DNA of 64,000 nucleotides from Toxonevra muliebris (GCA_963691655.1 OY829329.1:9438708-9502707); one strand, 5' to 3'. Shown: positions 15,112 through 28,905, numbered from the stretch's first letter. A program made the numbers and translations. Notes: generated by a model from the sequence alone, not told the origin.

Positions 15112-15785
15112 CTGTGATACTGGTGCTGTGGTACTGGTACTGTGGCACTGGTACTGTGGTACTGCTACTGTGATACTGGTACTGTGGTACTGGTACTGTG
15201 GTACTGGTACTGTGGTACTGTGGTACTGGTACTGTGGTACTGCTACTGTGATACTGGTACTGCTGTACTGGTACTGTGGTACTGGTACTGTGGTACTGGT
15301 ACTGTGGTACTGGTACTGTGGTACTGCTACTGTGAAACTGGTACTGCTGTACTGGTACTGTGGTACTGGTACTGTGGTACTGGTACTGTGGTACTGCTAC
15401 TGTGATACTGGTACTGCTGTACTGGTACTGTGGTACTGGTACTGTGGTACTGCTACTGTGATACTGGTACTGTGGTACTGGTACTGTGGTACTGGTACTG
15501 TGGTACTGCTACTGTGATACTGGTACTGCTGTACTGGTACTGTGGTACTGGTACTGTGGTACTGGTACTGTGGCACTGGTACTGTGGTACTGCTACTGTG
15601 ATACTGGTACTGCTGTACTGGTACTGTGGTACTGGTACTGTGGTACTGGTACTGTGGTACTGGTACTGTGGTACTGCTACTGTGGTACTGCTACTGTGGT
15701 ACTGCTACTGTGGTACTGCTACTGTGGTACTGGTACTGTGGTACTGGTACTGTGGTACTGGTACTGTGATACTGGTAATGTGGTA
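15112..15785. repeat. Array 3, left outer block: GGTACTGT / GCTACTGT mixture
   Basis: Units GGTACTGT, GGTACT, GCTACTGTGATACT and GCTGTACT alternate. A longer period is visible: GCTACTGTGATACTGGTACT recurs at 15170, 15241, 15387, 15450, 15506 and 15592. The block is the outermost left part of a 10.7-kb complex whose right outer block (23136-25790) is the reverse complement type, ACAGTACC. Confidence 0.9.
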
Positions 15786-17335
15786 CTGCAACTGCTACTG
15801 CTACTGCTACTGCTACTGCTACTGCCACTGCCACTGCTACTGCTACTGCTACTGCTACTGCTACTGCTACTGTACTGCTACTGTACTGTACTGCACTGTA
15901 CTGTACTGTACTGTACTGTACTGTACTGCGCTGTACTGTACTGTACTGTACTGTACTGTACTGTACTGTACTGTACTGTACTGTACTGTACTGTACTGTA
16001 CTGTACTGTACTGTACTGTACTGTACTGTACTGTACTGTACTGTACTGTACTGTACTGTACTGTACTGTACTGTACTGTACTGTACTGTACTGTTCTGTA
16101 CTGTACTGTACTGTACTGCTACTGCTACTGTCACTGCTACTGCTACTGCTACTGTACTGCTACTGTACTGTACTGTACTGTACTGTACTGTACTGTACTG
16201 CTACTGCTACTGTCACTGCTACTGCTACTGTCACTGCTACTGCTACTGCTACTGCTACTGCTACTGTACTGCTACTGTACTGTACTGTACTGTACTGTAC
16301 TGTACTGCGCTGTACTGTACTGCGCTGTACTGTACTGCGCTGTACTGTACTGTAATCTACTGTACTGTACTGTACTGTACTGTACTGTACTGTACTGCGC
16401 TGTACTGTACTGTACTGTACTGTACTGTACTGTACTGTACTGTACTGTACTGTACCGTACTGTACTGCTACTGCTACTGTCACTGCTACTGCTACTGCTA
16501 CTGTACTGCTACTGTACTGCTACTGTACTGTACTGTACTGTACTGTACTGTACTGTACTGTACTGTACTGTACTGTACTGTACTGCTACTGCTACTGCTA
16601 CTGCTACTGCTACTGTACTGTACTGTACTGTACTGCTACTGCTACTGCTACTGCTACTGCTACTGCTACTGCTACTGCTACTGCTACTGCTACTGCTACT
16701 GCTACTGCTACTGCTACTGCTACTGCTACTGCTACTGCTACTGCTACTGCTACTGCTACTGCTACTGCTACTGCTACTGCTACTGCTACTGCTACTGCTA
16801 CTGCTGTACTGTACTGTACTGTACTGTACTGTACTGTACTGTACCGTACTGTACTGTACCGTACTGTACTGTACTGTACTGTACTGTACTGTACTGTACT
16901 GTACTGTACTGTACTGTACTGTACTGTACTGTACTGTACTGTACTGTACTGCTACTGTACTGCTACTGTACTGCTACTGCTACTGCTACTGCTACTGCTA
17001 CTGCTACTGCTACTGCTACTGCTACTGCTACTGCTACTGCTACTGCTACTGCTACTGCTACTGCTACTGCTACTGCTACTGCTACTGCTACTGCAACTGC
17101 TACTGCTACTGCTACTGCTACTGCTACTGCTACTGCTACTGCTACTGCTACTGCTACTGCTACTGCTACTGCTACTGCTACTGCTACTGCTACTGCTACT
17201 GCTACTGCTACTGCTACTGCTACTGCTACTGCTACTGCTACTGCTACTGCTACTGCTACTGCTACTGCTACTGCTACTGCTACTGCTACTGCTACTGCTA
17301 CTGCTACTGCTACTGCTACTGCTACTGCTACTGTA
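15786..17335. repeat. Array 3: alternating GCTACT hexamer and ACTGT pentamer blocks
   Basis: Pure GCTACT tracts lie at about 16633-16804 and 16973-17332, separated by ACTGT tracts with GCGCT variants. The abrupt switches between 5-bp and 6-bp periods suggest unequal exchange or slippage among related units. Confidence 0.9.
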
Positions 17336-19532
17336 CTGTACTGTACTGTACTGTACTGTACTGTACTGTACTGTACTGTACTGTACTGTGCTGTACTTTA
17401 CTGTACTGTACTTTACTGTACTGCGCTGTACTGTACTGTACTGTACTGCGCTGTACTGTACTGTACTGTACTGCGCTGTACTGTACTGTACTGTACTGCG
17501 CTGTACTGTACTGTACTGCGCTGTACTGTACTGTACTGCGCTGTACTGCGCTGTACTGTACTGTACTGTACTGTACTGCTCTGTACTGTACTGTACTGCA
17601 CTGTTCTGTACTGCGCTGTACTGTACTGTACTGTACTGTACTGTACTGCGCTGTACTGTACTGCGCTGTACTGTACTGTACTGTACTGTACTGTACTGTA
17701 CTGTACTGTACTGTACTGTACTGTACTGTACTGTACTGTACTGTACTGTACTGTACTGTACTGTACTGTGCTGTACTTTACTGTACTGTACTGTGCTGTA
17801 CTGCGCTGTACTGTACTGTACTGTACTGTACTGTACTGTACTGTACTGTACTGTACTGTACTGTACTGTACTGTACTGTACTGTACTGTACTGTACTGTA
17901 CTGTACTGTACTGTACTGTACTGTACTGTACTGTACTGTACTGTACTGTACTGTACTGTACTGTACTGTACTGTACTGTACTGTACTGTACTGTACTGTA
18001 CTGCGCTGTACTGTACTGTACTGTACTGTGCTGTACTGTACTGTACTGTACTGTACTGTACTGTACTGTACTGTACTGTACTGTACTGTACTGTACTGTA
18101 CTGTACTGTACTGCGCTGTACTGTACTGTACTGCGCTGTACTGTACTGTACTGCGCTGTACTGCGCTGTACTGCGCTGTACTGTACTGTACTGTACTGCT
18201 CTGTACTGTACTGTACTGCACTGTTCTGTACTGCGCTGTACTGTACTGTACTGTACTGTACTGTACTGTACTGTACTGCGCTGTACTGTACTGTACTGTA
18301 CTGTACTGTACTGTACTGTACTGTACTGTGCTGTACTGTACTGTACTGTACTGTACTGTACTGTACTGTACGTACTGTACTGTACTGTACTGTGCTGTAC
18401 TGTGCTGTACTGTACTGTACTGTACTGCGCTGTACTGCGCTGTACTGCGCTGTACTGTACTGTACTGTACTGTACTGTACTGTACTGTACTGTGTACTGT
18501 ACTGTACTGTACTGTACTGTACTGTACTGTACTGTACTATACTGTACTGTACTGTACTGTACTGCGCTGTACTGTACTTGCGCTGTACTGTACTGTACTG
18601 CGCTGTACTGTACTGTACTGCGCTGTACTGTACTGTACTGCGCTGTACTGTACTGTACTGCGCTGTACTGTACTGTACTGCGCTGTACTGTACTGTACTG
18701 TACTGTACTGTACTGTACTGTACTGTACTGTACTGTACTGTACTGTACTGTACTGTACTGTACTGTACTGTACTGTGCTGTACTTTACTGTACTGTACTG
18801 TGCTGTACTGCGCTGTACTGTTACTGTACTGTACTGTACTGTACTGTACTGTACTGTACTGTACTGTACTGTACTGTACTGTACTGTACTGTACTGTACT
18901 GTACTGTACTGTACTGTACTGTACTGTACTGTACTGTACTGTACTGTACTGTACTGTACTGTACTGTACTGTACTGTACTGTACTGTACTGTACTGTACT
19001 GTACTGTACTGTACTTTACTGTACTGTACTGTACTGTACTGTACTGTACTGTACAGTACTGTACTGTACTGTACTGTACTGTACTGTACTGTACTGTACT
19101 GTACTGTACTGTACTGTACTGTACTGTACTGTACTGTACTGTACTGTACTGTACTGTACTGTACTGTACTGTACTGTACTGTACTGTACTGTACTGTACT
19201 GTACTGTACTGTACTGTACTGTACTGTACTGTACTGTACTGTACTGTACTTGTACTGTGCTGTACTGTACTGTACTGTACTGTACTGTACTGTACTGTAC
19301 TGTACTGTACTGTACTGTACTGTACTGTACTGTACTGTACTGTACTGTACTGTACTGCGCTGTACTGTACTGTACTGCGCTGTACTGCGCTGTACTGCGC
19401 TGTACTGTACTGTACTTACTGTACTGCTCTGTACTGTACATGTACTGCACTGTTCTGTACTGCGCTGTACTGTACTGTACTGTACTGTACTGTACTGTAC
19501 TGTACTGCGTACTGTACTGTACTGTACTGTAC
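17336..19532. repeat. Array 3: ACTGT pentamer core, left arm
   Basis: Nearly uniform ACTGT repeats with sparse GCGCT and GTGCT variants. A longer near-repeat containing CTGCTCTGTACTGTACTG followed by CTGCACTGTTCTG occurs at 17577, 18197 and 19424, so multi-hundred-bp segments are duplicated. Small indels accumulate towards the gap (for example 18371, 18579, 19250), which may be read error. Confidence 0.9.
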
Positions 19533-19732
19533 NNNNNNNNNNNNNNNNNNNNNNNNNNNNNNNNNNNNNNNNNNNNNNNNNNNNNNNNNNNNNNNNNNNN
19601 NNNNNNNNNNNNNNNNNNNNNNNNNNNNNNNNNNNNNNNNNNNNNNNNNNNNNNNNNNNNNNNNNNNNNNNNNNNNNNNNNNNNNNNNNNNNNNNNNNNN
19701 NNNNNNNNNNNNNNNNNNNNNNNNNNNNNNNN
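19533..19732. other. Assembly gap, 200 N
   Basis: Exactly 200 N characters. The sequence is ACTGT on the left and its reverse complement ACAGT on the right. The round size suggests a placeholder, so the true distance is unknown. Confidence 0.98.
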
Positions 19733-22700
19733 CACAGTACAGTACAGCGCAGTACAGTAGCAGTAGCAGTACAGTCCAGTGCAGTACAGTACGAGTACAG
19801 TACAGTAGCAGTACAGTACAGTACAGTACAGTACAGTACAGTACAGTACAGTACAGTACAGTACAGTACAGTACAGTACAGTACAGTACGTCAGTACAGT
19901 ACAGTACAGTTACAGTACAGTACAGTACAGTACAGTACAGTACAGAAAGGTTACAGTACCAGTACAGTACAGTACAGTACAGTACAGTACAGTACAGTAC
20001 AGTACAGTACAGTACAGTACAGTTACAGTACAGTACAGTACAGTACAGTACAGTACAGTACAGTACAGTACAGTACAGTACAGTACAGTACAGTACAGTA
20101 CAGTACAGTACAGTACAGTACAGTACAGTACAGTACAGTACAGTACAGTACAGTACAGTACAGTACAGTACAGTACAGTACAGTACAGTACAGTACAGTA
20201 CAGTACAGTACAGTACAGTACAGTACAGTACAGTACAGTACAGTACAGTACAGTACAGTACAGTACAGTACAGTACAGTTACAGTACAGTACAGTACAGT
20301 ACAGTACAGTACAGTACAGTACAGTACAGTACAGTACAGTACAGTACAGTACAGTACAGTACAGTACAGTACAGTACAGTACAGTACACAGTACAGTACA
20401 GTACAGTACAGTACTTACGGAACATACAGTACAGTACAGTACAGGTAACGTACAGTACAGTACAGTACAGTACAGTACAGTACAGTACAGTACAGTACAG
20501 TACAGTACAGTACAGTACAGTACAGTACAGTACAGTACAGTACAGTACAGTACAGTACAGTACAGTACAGTACAGTACAGTACAGTACAGTACAGTACAG
20601 TACAGTACAGTACAGTACAGTACAGTACAGTACAGTACAGTACAGTACAGTACAGTACAGTACAGTACAGTACAGTACAGTACAGTACAGTACAGTACAG
20701 TACAGTACAGTACAGTACAGTACAGTACAGTACAGTACAGTACAGTACAGTACAGTACAGTACAGTACAGTACAGTACAGTACAGTACAGTACAGTACAG
20801 TACAGTACAGTACAGTACAGTACAGTACAGTACAGTACAGTACAGTACAGTACAGTACAGTACAGTACAGTACAGTACAGTACAGTACAGTACAGTACAG
20901 TACAGTACAGTACAGTACAGTACAGTACAGTACAGTACAGTACAGTACAGTACAGTACAGTACAGTACAGTACAGTACAGTACAGTACAGTACAGTACAG
21001 TACAGTACAGTACAGTACAGTACAGTACAGTACAGTACAGTACAGTACAGTACAGTACAGTACAGTACAGTACAGTACAGTACAGTACAGTACAGTACAG
21101 TACAGTACAGACAGTACAGTACAGTACAGTACAGTACAGTACAGTACAGTACAGTACAGTACAGTACAGTACAGTACAGTACAGTACAGTACAGTACAGT
21201 ACAGTACAGTACAGTACAGCGCAGTACAGTACAGCGCAGTACAGTACAGTACAGTAGTAGCAGTAACAGTAGCAGTAGCAGTAGTAGTAGCAGTAGCAGT
21301 AGCAGTAGCAGTGGCAGTAGCAGTAGCAGTAGCTGTACAGTACAGTACAGTACAGTACAGTACAGTACAGTACAGTACAGTACAGTACAGTACAGTACAG
21401 TACAGTACAGTACAGTACAGTACAGTACAGTACAGTACAGTACAGTACAGTACAGTACAGTACAGTACAGTACAGTACAGTACAGTACAGTACAGTACAG
21501 TACAGTACAGTACAGTACAGTACAGTACAGTACAGTACAGTACAGTACAGTACAGTACAGTACAGTACAGTACAGTACAGTACAGTACAGTACAGTACAG
21601 TACAGTACAGTACAGTACAGTACAGTACAGTACAGTACAGTACAGTACAGTACAGTACAGTACAGTACAGTACAGTACAGTACAGTACAGTACAGTACAG
21701 TACAGTACAGTACAGTACAGTACAGTACAGTACAGTACAGTACAGTACAGTACAGTACAGTACAGTACAGTACAGTACAGTACAGTACAGTACAGTACAG
21801 TACAGTACAGTACAGTACAGTACAGTACAGTACAGTACAGTACAGTACAGTACAGTACAGTACAGTACAGTACAGTACAGTACAGTACAGTACAGTACAG
21901 TACAGTACAGTACAGTACAGTACAGTACAGTACAGTACAGTACAGTACAGTACAGTACAGTACAGTACAGTACAGTACAGTACAGTACAGTACAGTACAG
22001 TACAGTACAGTACAGTACAGTACAGTACAGTACAGTACAGTACAGTACAGTACAGTACAGTACAGTACAGTACAGTACAGTACAGTACAGTACAGTACAG
22101 TACAGTACAGTACAGTACAGTACAGTACAGTACAGTACAGTACAGTACAGTACAGTACAGTACAGTACAGTACAGTACAGTACAGTACAGTACAGTACAG
22201 TACAGTACAGTACAGTACAGTACAGTACAGTACAGTACAGTACAGTACAGTACAGTACAGTACAGTACAGTACAGTACAGCGCAGTACAGTACAGTACAG
22301 TACAGTACAGTACAGTACAGTACAGCGCAGTACAGTACAGCGCAGTACAGTACAGTACAGTACAGTACAGTACAGTACAGCGCAGTACAGTACAGTACAG
22401 TACAGTACAGTACAGTACAGTACAGTACAGTACAGTACAGTACAGTACAGTACAGTACAGTACAGTACAGTACAGTACAGTACAGTACAGTACAGTACAG
22501 TACAGTACAGTACAGTACAGTACAGTACAGTACAGTACAGTACAGTACAGTACAGTACAGTACAGTACAGTACAGTACAGTACAGTACAGTACAGTACAG
22601 TACAGTACAGTACAGTACAGTACAGTACAGTACAGTACAGTACAGTACAGTACAGTACAGTACAGTACAGTACAGTACAGTACAGTACAGTACAGTACAG

Positions 22701-23135
22701 TACAGTACAGTACAGTACAGTACAGTACAGTACAGTACAGTACAGTACAGTACAGTACAGTACAGTACAGTACAGTACAGTACAGTACAGTACAGTACAG
22801 TACAGTACAGTACAGTACAGTACAGTACAGTACAGTACAGTACAGTACAGTACAGTACAGTACAGTACAGTACAGTACAGTACAGTACAGTACAGTACAG
22901 TACAGTACAGTACAGTACAGTACAGTACAGTACAGTACAGTACAGTACAGTACAGTACAGTACAGTACAGTACAGTACAGTACAGTACAGTACAGTACAG
23001 TACAGTACAGTACAGTACAGTACAGTACAGTACAGTACAGTACAGTACAGTACAGTACAGTACAGTACAGTACAGCGCAGTACAGTACAGTACAGTACAG
23101 CGCAGTACAGTACAGCGCAGTATAGTAGCAGTAGC
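19733..23135. repeat. Array 3: ACAGT pentamer core, right arm (inverted)
   Basis: Long uniform ACAGT tracts, about 3.4 kb, with an AGCAGT hexamer island at about 21253-21333 and scattered GCGCAGT variants. This is the reverse complement type of the left arm. The first 700 bp after the gap carry many single-base irregularities, again compatible with low-quality gap edges. Confidence 0.9.
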
Positions 23136-25790
23136 AGCAGCAGTTGCAGTACCACATTACCAGTATCACAGTACTAGTACCACAGTACCAGTACCGCGAT
23201 AGCAGTACCAGTACCACAGTACCAGTACGACAGTACCACAGTACCAGTACCACAGTAGAAGTACCAGTACCACAGTACCAGTACCGCGGTAGCAGTACCA
23301 GTACTACAGCACCAGTACTACAGCACCAGTACCACAGTAGCAGTACCAGTACCACAGTAGCAGTACCAGTACCACAGTTGCAGTACCGTAGTAGCAGTAC
23401 CAGTACCACAGTACCAGTACCACAGTACCAGTACCACAGTACCAGTACCACAGTACCAGTACCACAGTACCAGTGCCACAGTACCTGTACCGCGGTAGCA
23501 GTACCAGTACTACAGCACCAGTACCACAGTAGAAGTACCAGTACCACAGTAGCAGTACCAGTACCACAGTACCAGTACCACAGTACCAGTACCACAGTAC
23601 CAGTACCACAGTACCAGTATCACAGTAGAAGTACCAGTACCACAGTACCACAGTACCAGTACCACAGTACCAGTACCACAGTACCAGTACCAGTACCACA
23701 GTACCAGTACCACCGTACCAGTACCACAGTACCAGTACCACAGTACCAGTACCACAGTAGAAGTACCAGTATCGCAGTAGCAGTACCAGTACCACAGTAC
23801 CAGTACCACAGTACCAGTACCACAGTACTAGTACCGCAGTACCAGTACCACAGTACCAGTACCACAGTACCAGTACCACAGTAGAAGTACCAGTAACGCA
23901 GTAGCAGTACCACAGCACCAGTACCACAGTACCATTACCACAGTACCAGTACCGCAGTAGCAGTACCAGTACCACAGTAGAAGTACCAGTACCACAGTAC
24001 CAGTACCGCAGTAGCAGTACCACAGTACCAGTACCACAGTACCAGTACCACAGTACCAGTACCACAGTACCAGTACCACAGTACCAGTACCAGTACCACA
24101 GTACCAGTACCACCGTACCAGTACCACAGTACCAGTACCACAGTACCAGTACCACAGTAGAAGTACCAGTATCGCAGTAGCAGTACCAGTACCACAGTAC
24201 CAGTACCACAGTACCAGTACCACAGTACCAGTACCACAGTACCAGTACCACAGTACTAGTACCGCAGTACCAGTACCACAGTACCAGTACCACAGTACCA
24301 GTACCACAGTAGAAGTACCAGTAACGCAGTAGCAGTACCACAGCACCAGTACCACAGTAGAAGTACCAGTACCACAGTACCAGTACCGCAGTAGCAGTAC
24401 CACAGTACCAGTACCACAGTACCATTACCACAGTACCAGTACCGCAGTAGCAGTACCAGTACCACAGTAGAAGTACCAGTACCACAGTACCAGTACCGCA
24501 GTAGCAGTACCAGTACCACAGTACCAGTACCACAGTACCAGTACCAGTACCACAGTACCAGTACCACAGTACCAGTACCACAGTACCAGTACCACAGTAC
24601 CAGTACCACAGTACCAGTACCACAGTACCAGTACCACAGTACCAGTACCACAGTACCAGTACCACAGTAGAAGTACCAGTATCGCAGTAGCAGTACCAGT
24701 ACCACAGTACCAGTACCACAGTACCAGTACCACAGTACTAGTACCGCAGTACCAGTACCACAGTACCAGTACCACAGTACCAGTACCACAGTACCAGTAC
24801 CACAGTACCAGTACCAGTACCACAGTACCAGTACCACAGTACCAGTACCACAGTACCAGTACCACAGTACCAGTACCACAGTACCAGTACCACAGTACCA
24901 GTACCACAGTACCAGTACCACAGTACCAGTACCACAGTACCAGTACCACAGTACCAGTACCACAGTACCAGTACCACAGTACCAGTACCACAGTACCAGT
25001 ACCACAGTACCAGTACCACAGTACCAGTACCACAGTACCAGTACCACAGTACCAGTACCACAGTACCAGTACCACAGTAGAAGTACCAGTATCGCAGTAG
25101 CAGTACCAGTACCACAGTACCAGTACCACAGTACCAGTACCACAGTACTAGTACCGCAGTACCAGTACCACAGTACCAGTACCACAGTAGAAGTACCAGT
25201 AACGCAGTAGCAGTACCACAGCACCAGTACCACAGTAGAAGTACCAGTACCACAGTACCAGTACCGCAGTAGCAGTACCAGTACCACAGTAGAAGTACCA
25301 GTACCACAGTAGCAGTACCATTACCACAGTATCAGTACCGCAGTAGCAGTACCACAGCACCAGTACCACAGTAGAAGTACCAGTACCACAGTAGCAGTAC
25401 CACAGTACCAGTACCGCGGTAGCAGTACCAGTACTACAGCACCAGTACCACAGTAGAAGTACCAGTACCACAGTAGCAGTACCAGTACCACAGTAGCAGT
25501 ACCACAGTAGAAGTACCAGTACCACAGTAGCAGTACCACAGTACCAGTACCACAGTACCAGTACCACAGTAGAAGTACCAGTAACGCAGTAGCAGTACCA
25601 CAGCACCAGTACCACAGTAGAAGTACCAGTACCACAGTACCAGTACCGCAGTAGCAGTACCAGTACCACAGTACCAGTACCACAGTACCAGTACCACAGT
25701 ACCAGTACCACAGTAGCAGTACCAGTACCGCAGTAGCAGTACCAGTACCACAGTACCAGTACCACAGTACCAGTACCACAGTACAGCGCA
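23136..25790. repeat. Array 3, right outer block: AGTACC / ACAGTACC
   Basis: Units ACAGTACC and AGTACC with AGCAGTACC and GAAGTACC variants. A marked variant (AAGTACCAGTAACGCAGTAG) recurs at about 23885, 24313, 25191 and 25573, showing internal higher-order duplication. Frames on both strands are repeat artefacts. Confidence 0.9.
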
Positions 25791-25870
25791 GTATAGTACA
25801 GTACAGCGCAGTACAGTACAGTACAGCGCAGGACAGGACAGGACAGGATAGGACAGAACAGGACAGTATC
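25791..25870. repeat. Array 3 right edge, ACAGT decaying to GGACA
   Basis: Short return of GTACAGCGCA units, then GGACAGGACAGGACAGGATA and a small GTATC motif before unique sequence. It marks the outer boundary of the array complex. Confidence 0.8.
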
Positions 25871-27454
25871 GTATCGTAAAAACGAAAATCTGCACCCAGA
25901 ATCCTAAATGAATGAGACCTATTTGATTTGTTCTGCAATTGAGGGTATAATCGATCTATTGGCTGCAGCATAATTTGCCCATAATCTCTCTTTTACCTGA
26001 ATGAATGCAATACTTGAACTCAAATCAGATTCAACAGTGAATTTTACAGCACCTCTTGGAAAAAGTATGCTTTGTGGTCTGGAAAAAAATATACGAAGCC
26101 GTCAATTTTCTGTTTGAAAGATGGTTTTGCTGCCTAGGAATTTATAAAGAAATTTGTGCAGCTTTATTAATAAATACGTCACTCTTAATTTCTATGTACT
26201 CAGAAAACTAACTACAATTTATACTTATTTAACCACATCATTATATCTCGCAAACATTAAACTCAAACAGCCCAGACCTGCACACCAATGCATTAGTTAA
26301 TATTGATTCTATATTTCAATTATCACAGAAACATATCAATTTCATAGCGATTGCGTTAGAGCAGCTATACCACTTTTCTACAACTATTTGCAAACAAGTT
26401 AATATTCATGATTCATTATTTCGGTCAAGGTAGCACCATAAAAATTAAACTGCTTATAATGTCACCTGTCGGCAAATAGTAATAAAAAGTAGTTAACTTT
26501 CAGTGATGCTTTCGATATAAAGTCCTACCATAAAAAAAATGTATTAACTTTGTAAATAATGTTTCTCTTTCTGGAACCAGCAAACGCAGCGACGAGGCTC
26601 CTGCCTACATGGTGTCAGGCCGGTGAATATTTTATCTATTATTTATATATGCTTAATTATTTTTCTCTACTACGCTAATAGAAGAACATTGTGCAGCATA
26701 CAAAATTCTGAATAAGCAACAATCACTCTTACAACAATCTTTTTTTTTTGGCATGCTGTTCTTTTCCCTGATGATGTCCAACTAAAACAACAGAACGAAA
26801 AAGAAGGAAAAAAAAATAAACATCACTTTTGCATATTTAATTTATGTTAAAATTTCTGCTGTATGTTGAATATTTTACGAAAATTCCTCTCTTCTTCTCT
26901 CTTTTCTCTCTTTTGCAAAAAGTGCATTTTCATGTTTGCTGTCATTTTGTGGTTAAAAATTCTTTCTGCATTATTTAAATTACAAATGCAACGCGACGTC
27001 AGTTCAGTTTTTGGCCTATGCTCGATTCATATGCACACATGCATATATGAGGGCCTGGCCAGGCACACACACATACACAAGTTTATGTCTTTTTTTTTTT
27101 TTTATTATTTACTTTAGACAAAATGACAGTAATGCTATTTTAGTTGAGTGGTAGCATATAATTGTCAAAAAGTAAAAACAAAAAAAAAAAAAAAAAAGAC
27201 TAAATGTTAAAATAAATTTGCATAAGTTTTAATTAGGTCATTCTCCAACAACTTCCAACCATGTATGATGACGACTATGAGCACATTAAGTGAACTGGAG
27301 TGGCAACTAATACAACGCCATCGTGCTGTTTTTTTTTTAGTTTCGTTATTATATTCCTAATTTATTGCATTTCGTATACACTAACTAATTGTGAAAAATA
27401 TAAAAGTTTCAATATTTTATAGCTAAAATAATTCCCGGTTAATTGACATTTTGT
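25871..27454. other. Non-coding AT-rich DNA
   Basis: Mostly unique-looking. A GC-richer stretch at about 26575-26625 (CAAACGCAGCGACGAGGCTC) stands out but has no recognisable coding frame. One copy of GGCCTGGCCAGGCAC lies at about 27051. Homopolymer T and A tracts are near 27090 and 27180. Confidence 0.5.
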
Positions 27455-27458
27455 TTAA

Positions 27459-27596
27459 CCCGAATCAGCCCAAAAGTTTTTTTTTCCGAATTTTGTAAAA
27501 ATGTTTCATGTGTTTACTGTTAATAATAATAACAATGAAAGTGCAATAAAATAAATTTTTTTTAAAAACTTTATGGCCACGGTGGGCTGATTTGGG
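27459..27596. mobile_element. piggyBac-type MITE, 138 bp
   Basis: TTAA at 27455-27458 and 27597-27600 brackets an element that starts CCCGAATCAGCCCA and ends TGGGCTGATTTGGG. The termini are inverted with 13 of 14 matches. TTAA target duplication with CCC...GGG ends is the established signature of piggyBac transposons. No coding sequence is inside. Confidence 0.75.
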
Positions 27597-28085
27597 TTAA
27601 TGTGATCAAAATCCCGATTGAATCAGAATTTGTAAATACATTTTCATCGACGCAATTAAGCTCCGATTACTGTATTCCTTTTTAATTAAAAATTAAATTT
27701 TCAGTTGCTATTCAATGCTGTAATATTTTTAAATAACTTATATAGTAATCTAAAACTAATCACTTTTGTTTTTGCGTCTCACCGCAATATATAATCCCCA
27801 CACTTACTAACACTATCAGCGGCAGTAATGTATTTAAGCTCAAGTCCCTAAGGATTACGCATACATACGCATAGTCACAAATTTGCTACAGCTACCATTA
27901 ACTCACTATCTTTAACATACACACATAGGTATATTTTTATATGAGGGTCATACTGAAAGTTGTTGCAAACAGTTTATCGGAATACTTAAGTTAAAAAGTT
28001 TGTTTCCCTGTAAGCAATAACAAATCAAATAGCGCGCTGGCGCCGGAATTCTTTGAAATATTTGCTTTGGGTAGGCTCGCCTCTC

Positions 28086-28680
28086 GTGGTGCCTGGCCAG
28101 GCCCTATACATTTACTTGCACTTTTATGGAAATAACACGGTTTTATTTATACACCATGGATGCATATATTTTTAATTTTTCTGGAGGGCCTGACCAGGCA
28201 CCATGATATCAACCTAAGAGAATTTAAAAGGCAGTTAGTATGTAAAATCACTAAGAAAATAAAAATAAAAATTGCATTATATTTTATATATTTCCGTATA
28301 AAATGTATAGGGGCCTGGCCAGGCACCATGATGTGAGCCAAAATATAAAAGGCAATTGGAATGGAAAATCACTCGGGGAAATAAAAATTACATTATATTT
28401 CATACATTTCCATATAAAATATATAGGGGCCTGGCCAGGCACCGTGATAGCAACCTAAGGCGATATAGAAGGCCGATGAAATAGAAAAATTACTAAGAAC
28501 AAAAAAACGCAGTATATTTCATATATTTCTATATAAATTGTATAGGGGCCTAGCCAGGCACCATGATATCAGTCAAAGAGCATATAAAAGGTAGTTTAAA
28601 TACAAAATTGCTAAAGGAAAAAAATTGCTTTATATTTCACATATTTCCATATAAAATGTATGGGGGCCTGGCCAGGCACA
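28086..28680. repeat. About 118-bp tandem repeat carrying palindrome GCCTGGCCAGGC
   Basis: Six boxes (near 28090, 28185, 28311, 28428, 28546 and 28665) contain GGGGCCTGGCCAGGCACCAT or a close variant. They are spaced about 95-127 bp, separated by similar AT-rich spacers containing TATATTTCATATATTTCC and ATAAAATGTATAGG. GCCTGGCCAGGC is a perfect 12-bp palindrome. Related single boxes occur near 13448, 27051, 29033 and 55257. Confidence 0.8.
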
Positions 28681-28684
28681 CTAA

Positions 28685-28905
28685 CATATCGCTCATTTAC
28701 TAAAAGACGGTCATAACTCAAAAAACGTGATTTTGCAGAAAACGCGAAAAATAAAAGAAAAAAGAAGAAATCTTATAATTCTCACGCGTAGAGTTTACAA
28801 GATATTAATATGAAATTTTTACACAATATGAAGCGTGATATAATGAATTAACTCAAAAATCGTGTTTTTTGACTTATGACAGTCTTTTAGTAAATGAGCG
28901 ATATG
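28685..28905. mobile_element. Foldback element with 50-bp inverted arms
   Basis: Arms at 28685-28734 and 28856-28905 begin CATATCGCTCATTTACTAAA (left) and its complement (right), with only a few mismatches over 50 bp. The interior is 121 bp and AT-rich with no coding potential. A clear target duplication was not seen, so the superfamily is open. Confidence 0.75.

Noticed and set aside
15430..23595. Very long open frames (up to about 1,785 codons) on both strands with Tyr-Cys-Thr-Val-Leu or Tyr-Ser-Thr-Val-Gln repeats
   Set aside because: They are translations of 5- and 6-bp repeats that lack stop codons, and some run through the N gap. No protein-like composition or splice context.
27940..28030. 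Stretch starting GAGGGTCATACTGAAAGTTG, reminiscent of a mariner end
   Set aside because: No inverted partner, TA duplication or transposase seen; too weak to call.
28086..28680. Regular palindromic boxes with spacers, superficially like a CRISPR array
   Set aside because: Spacers are similar to each other, the context is eukaryotic and there are no cas genes; it is a tandem repeat.
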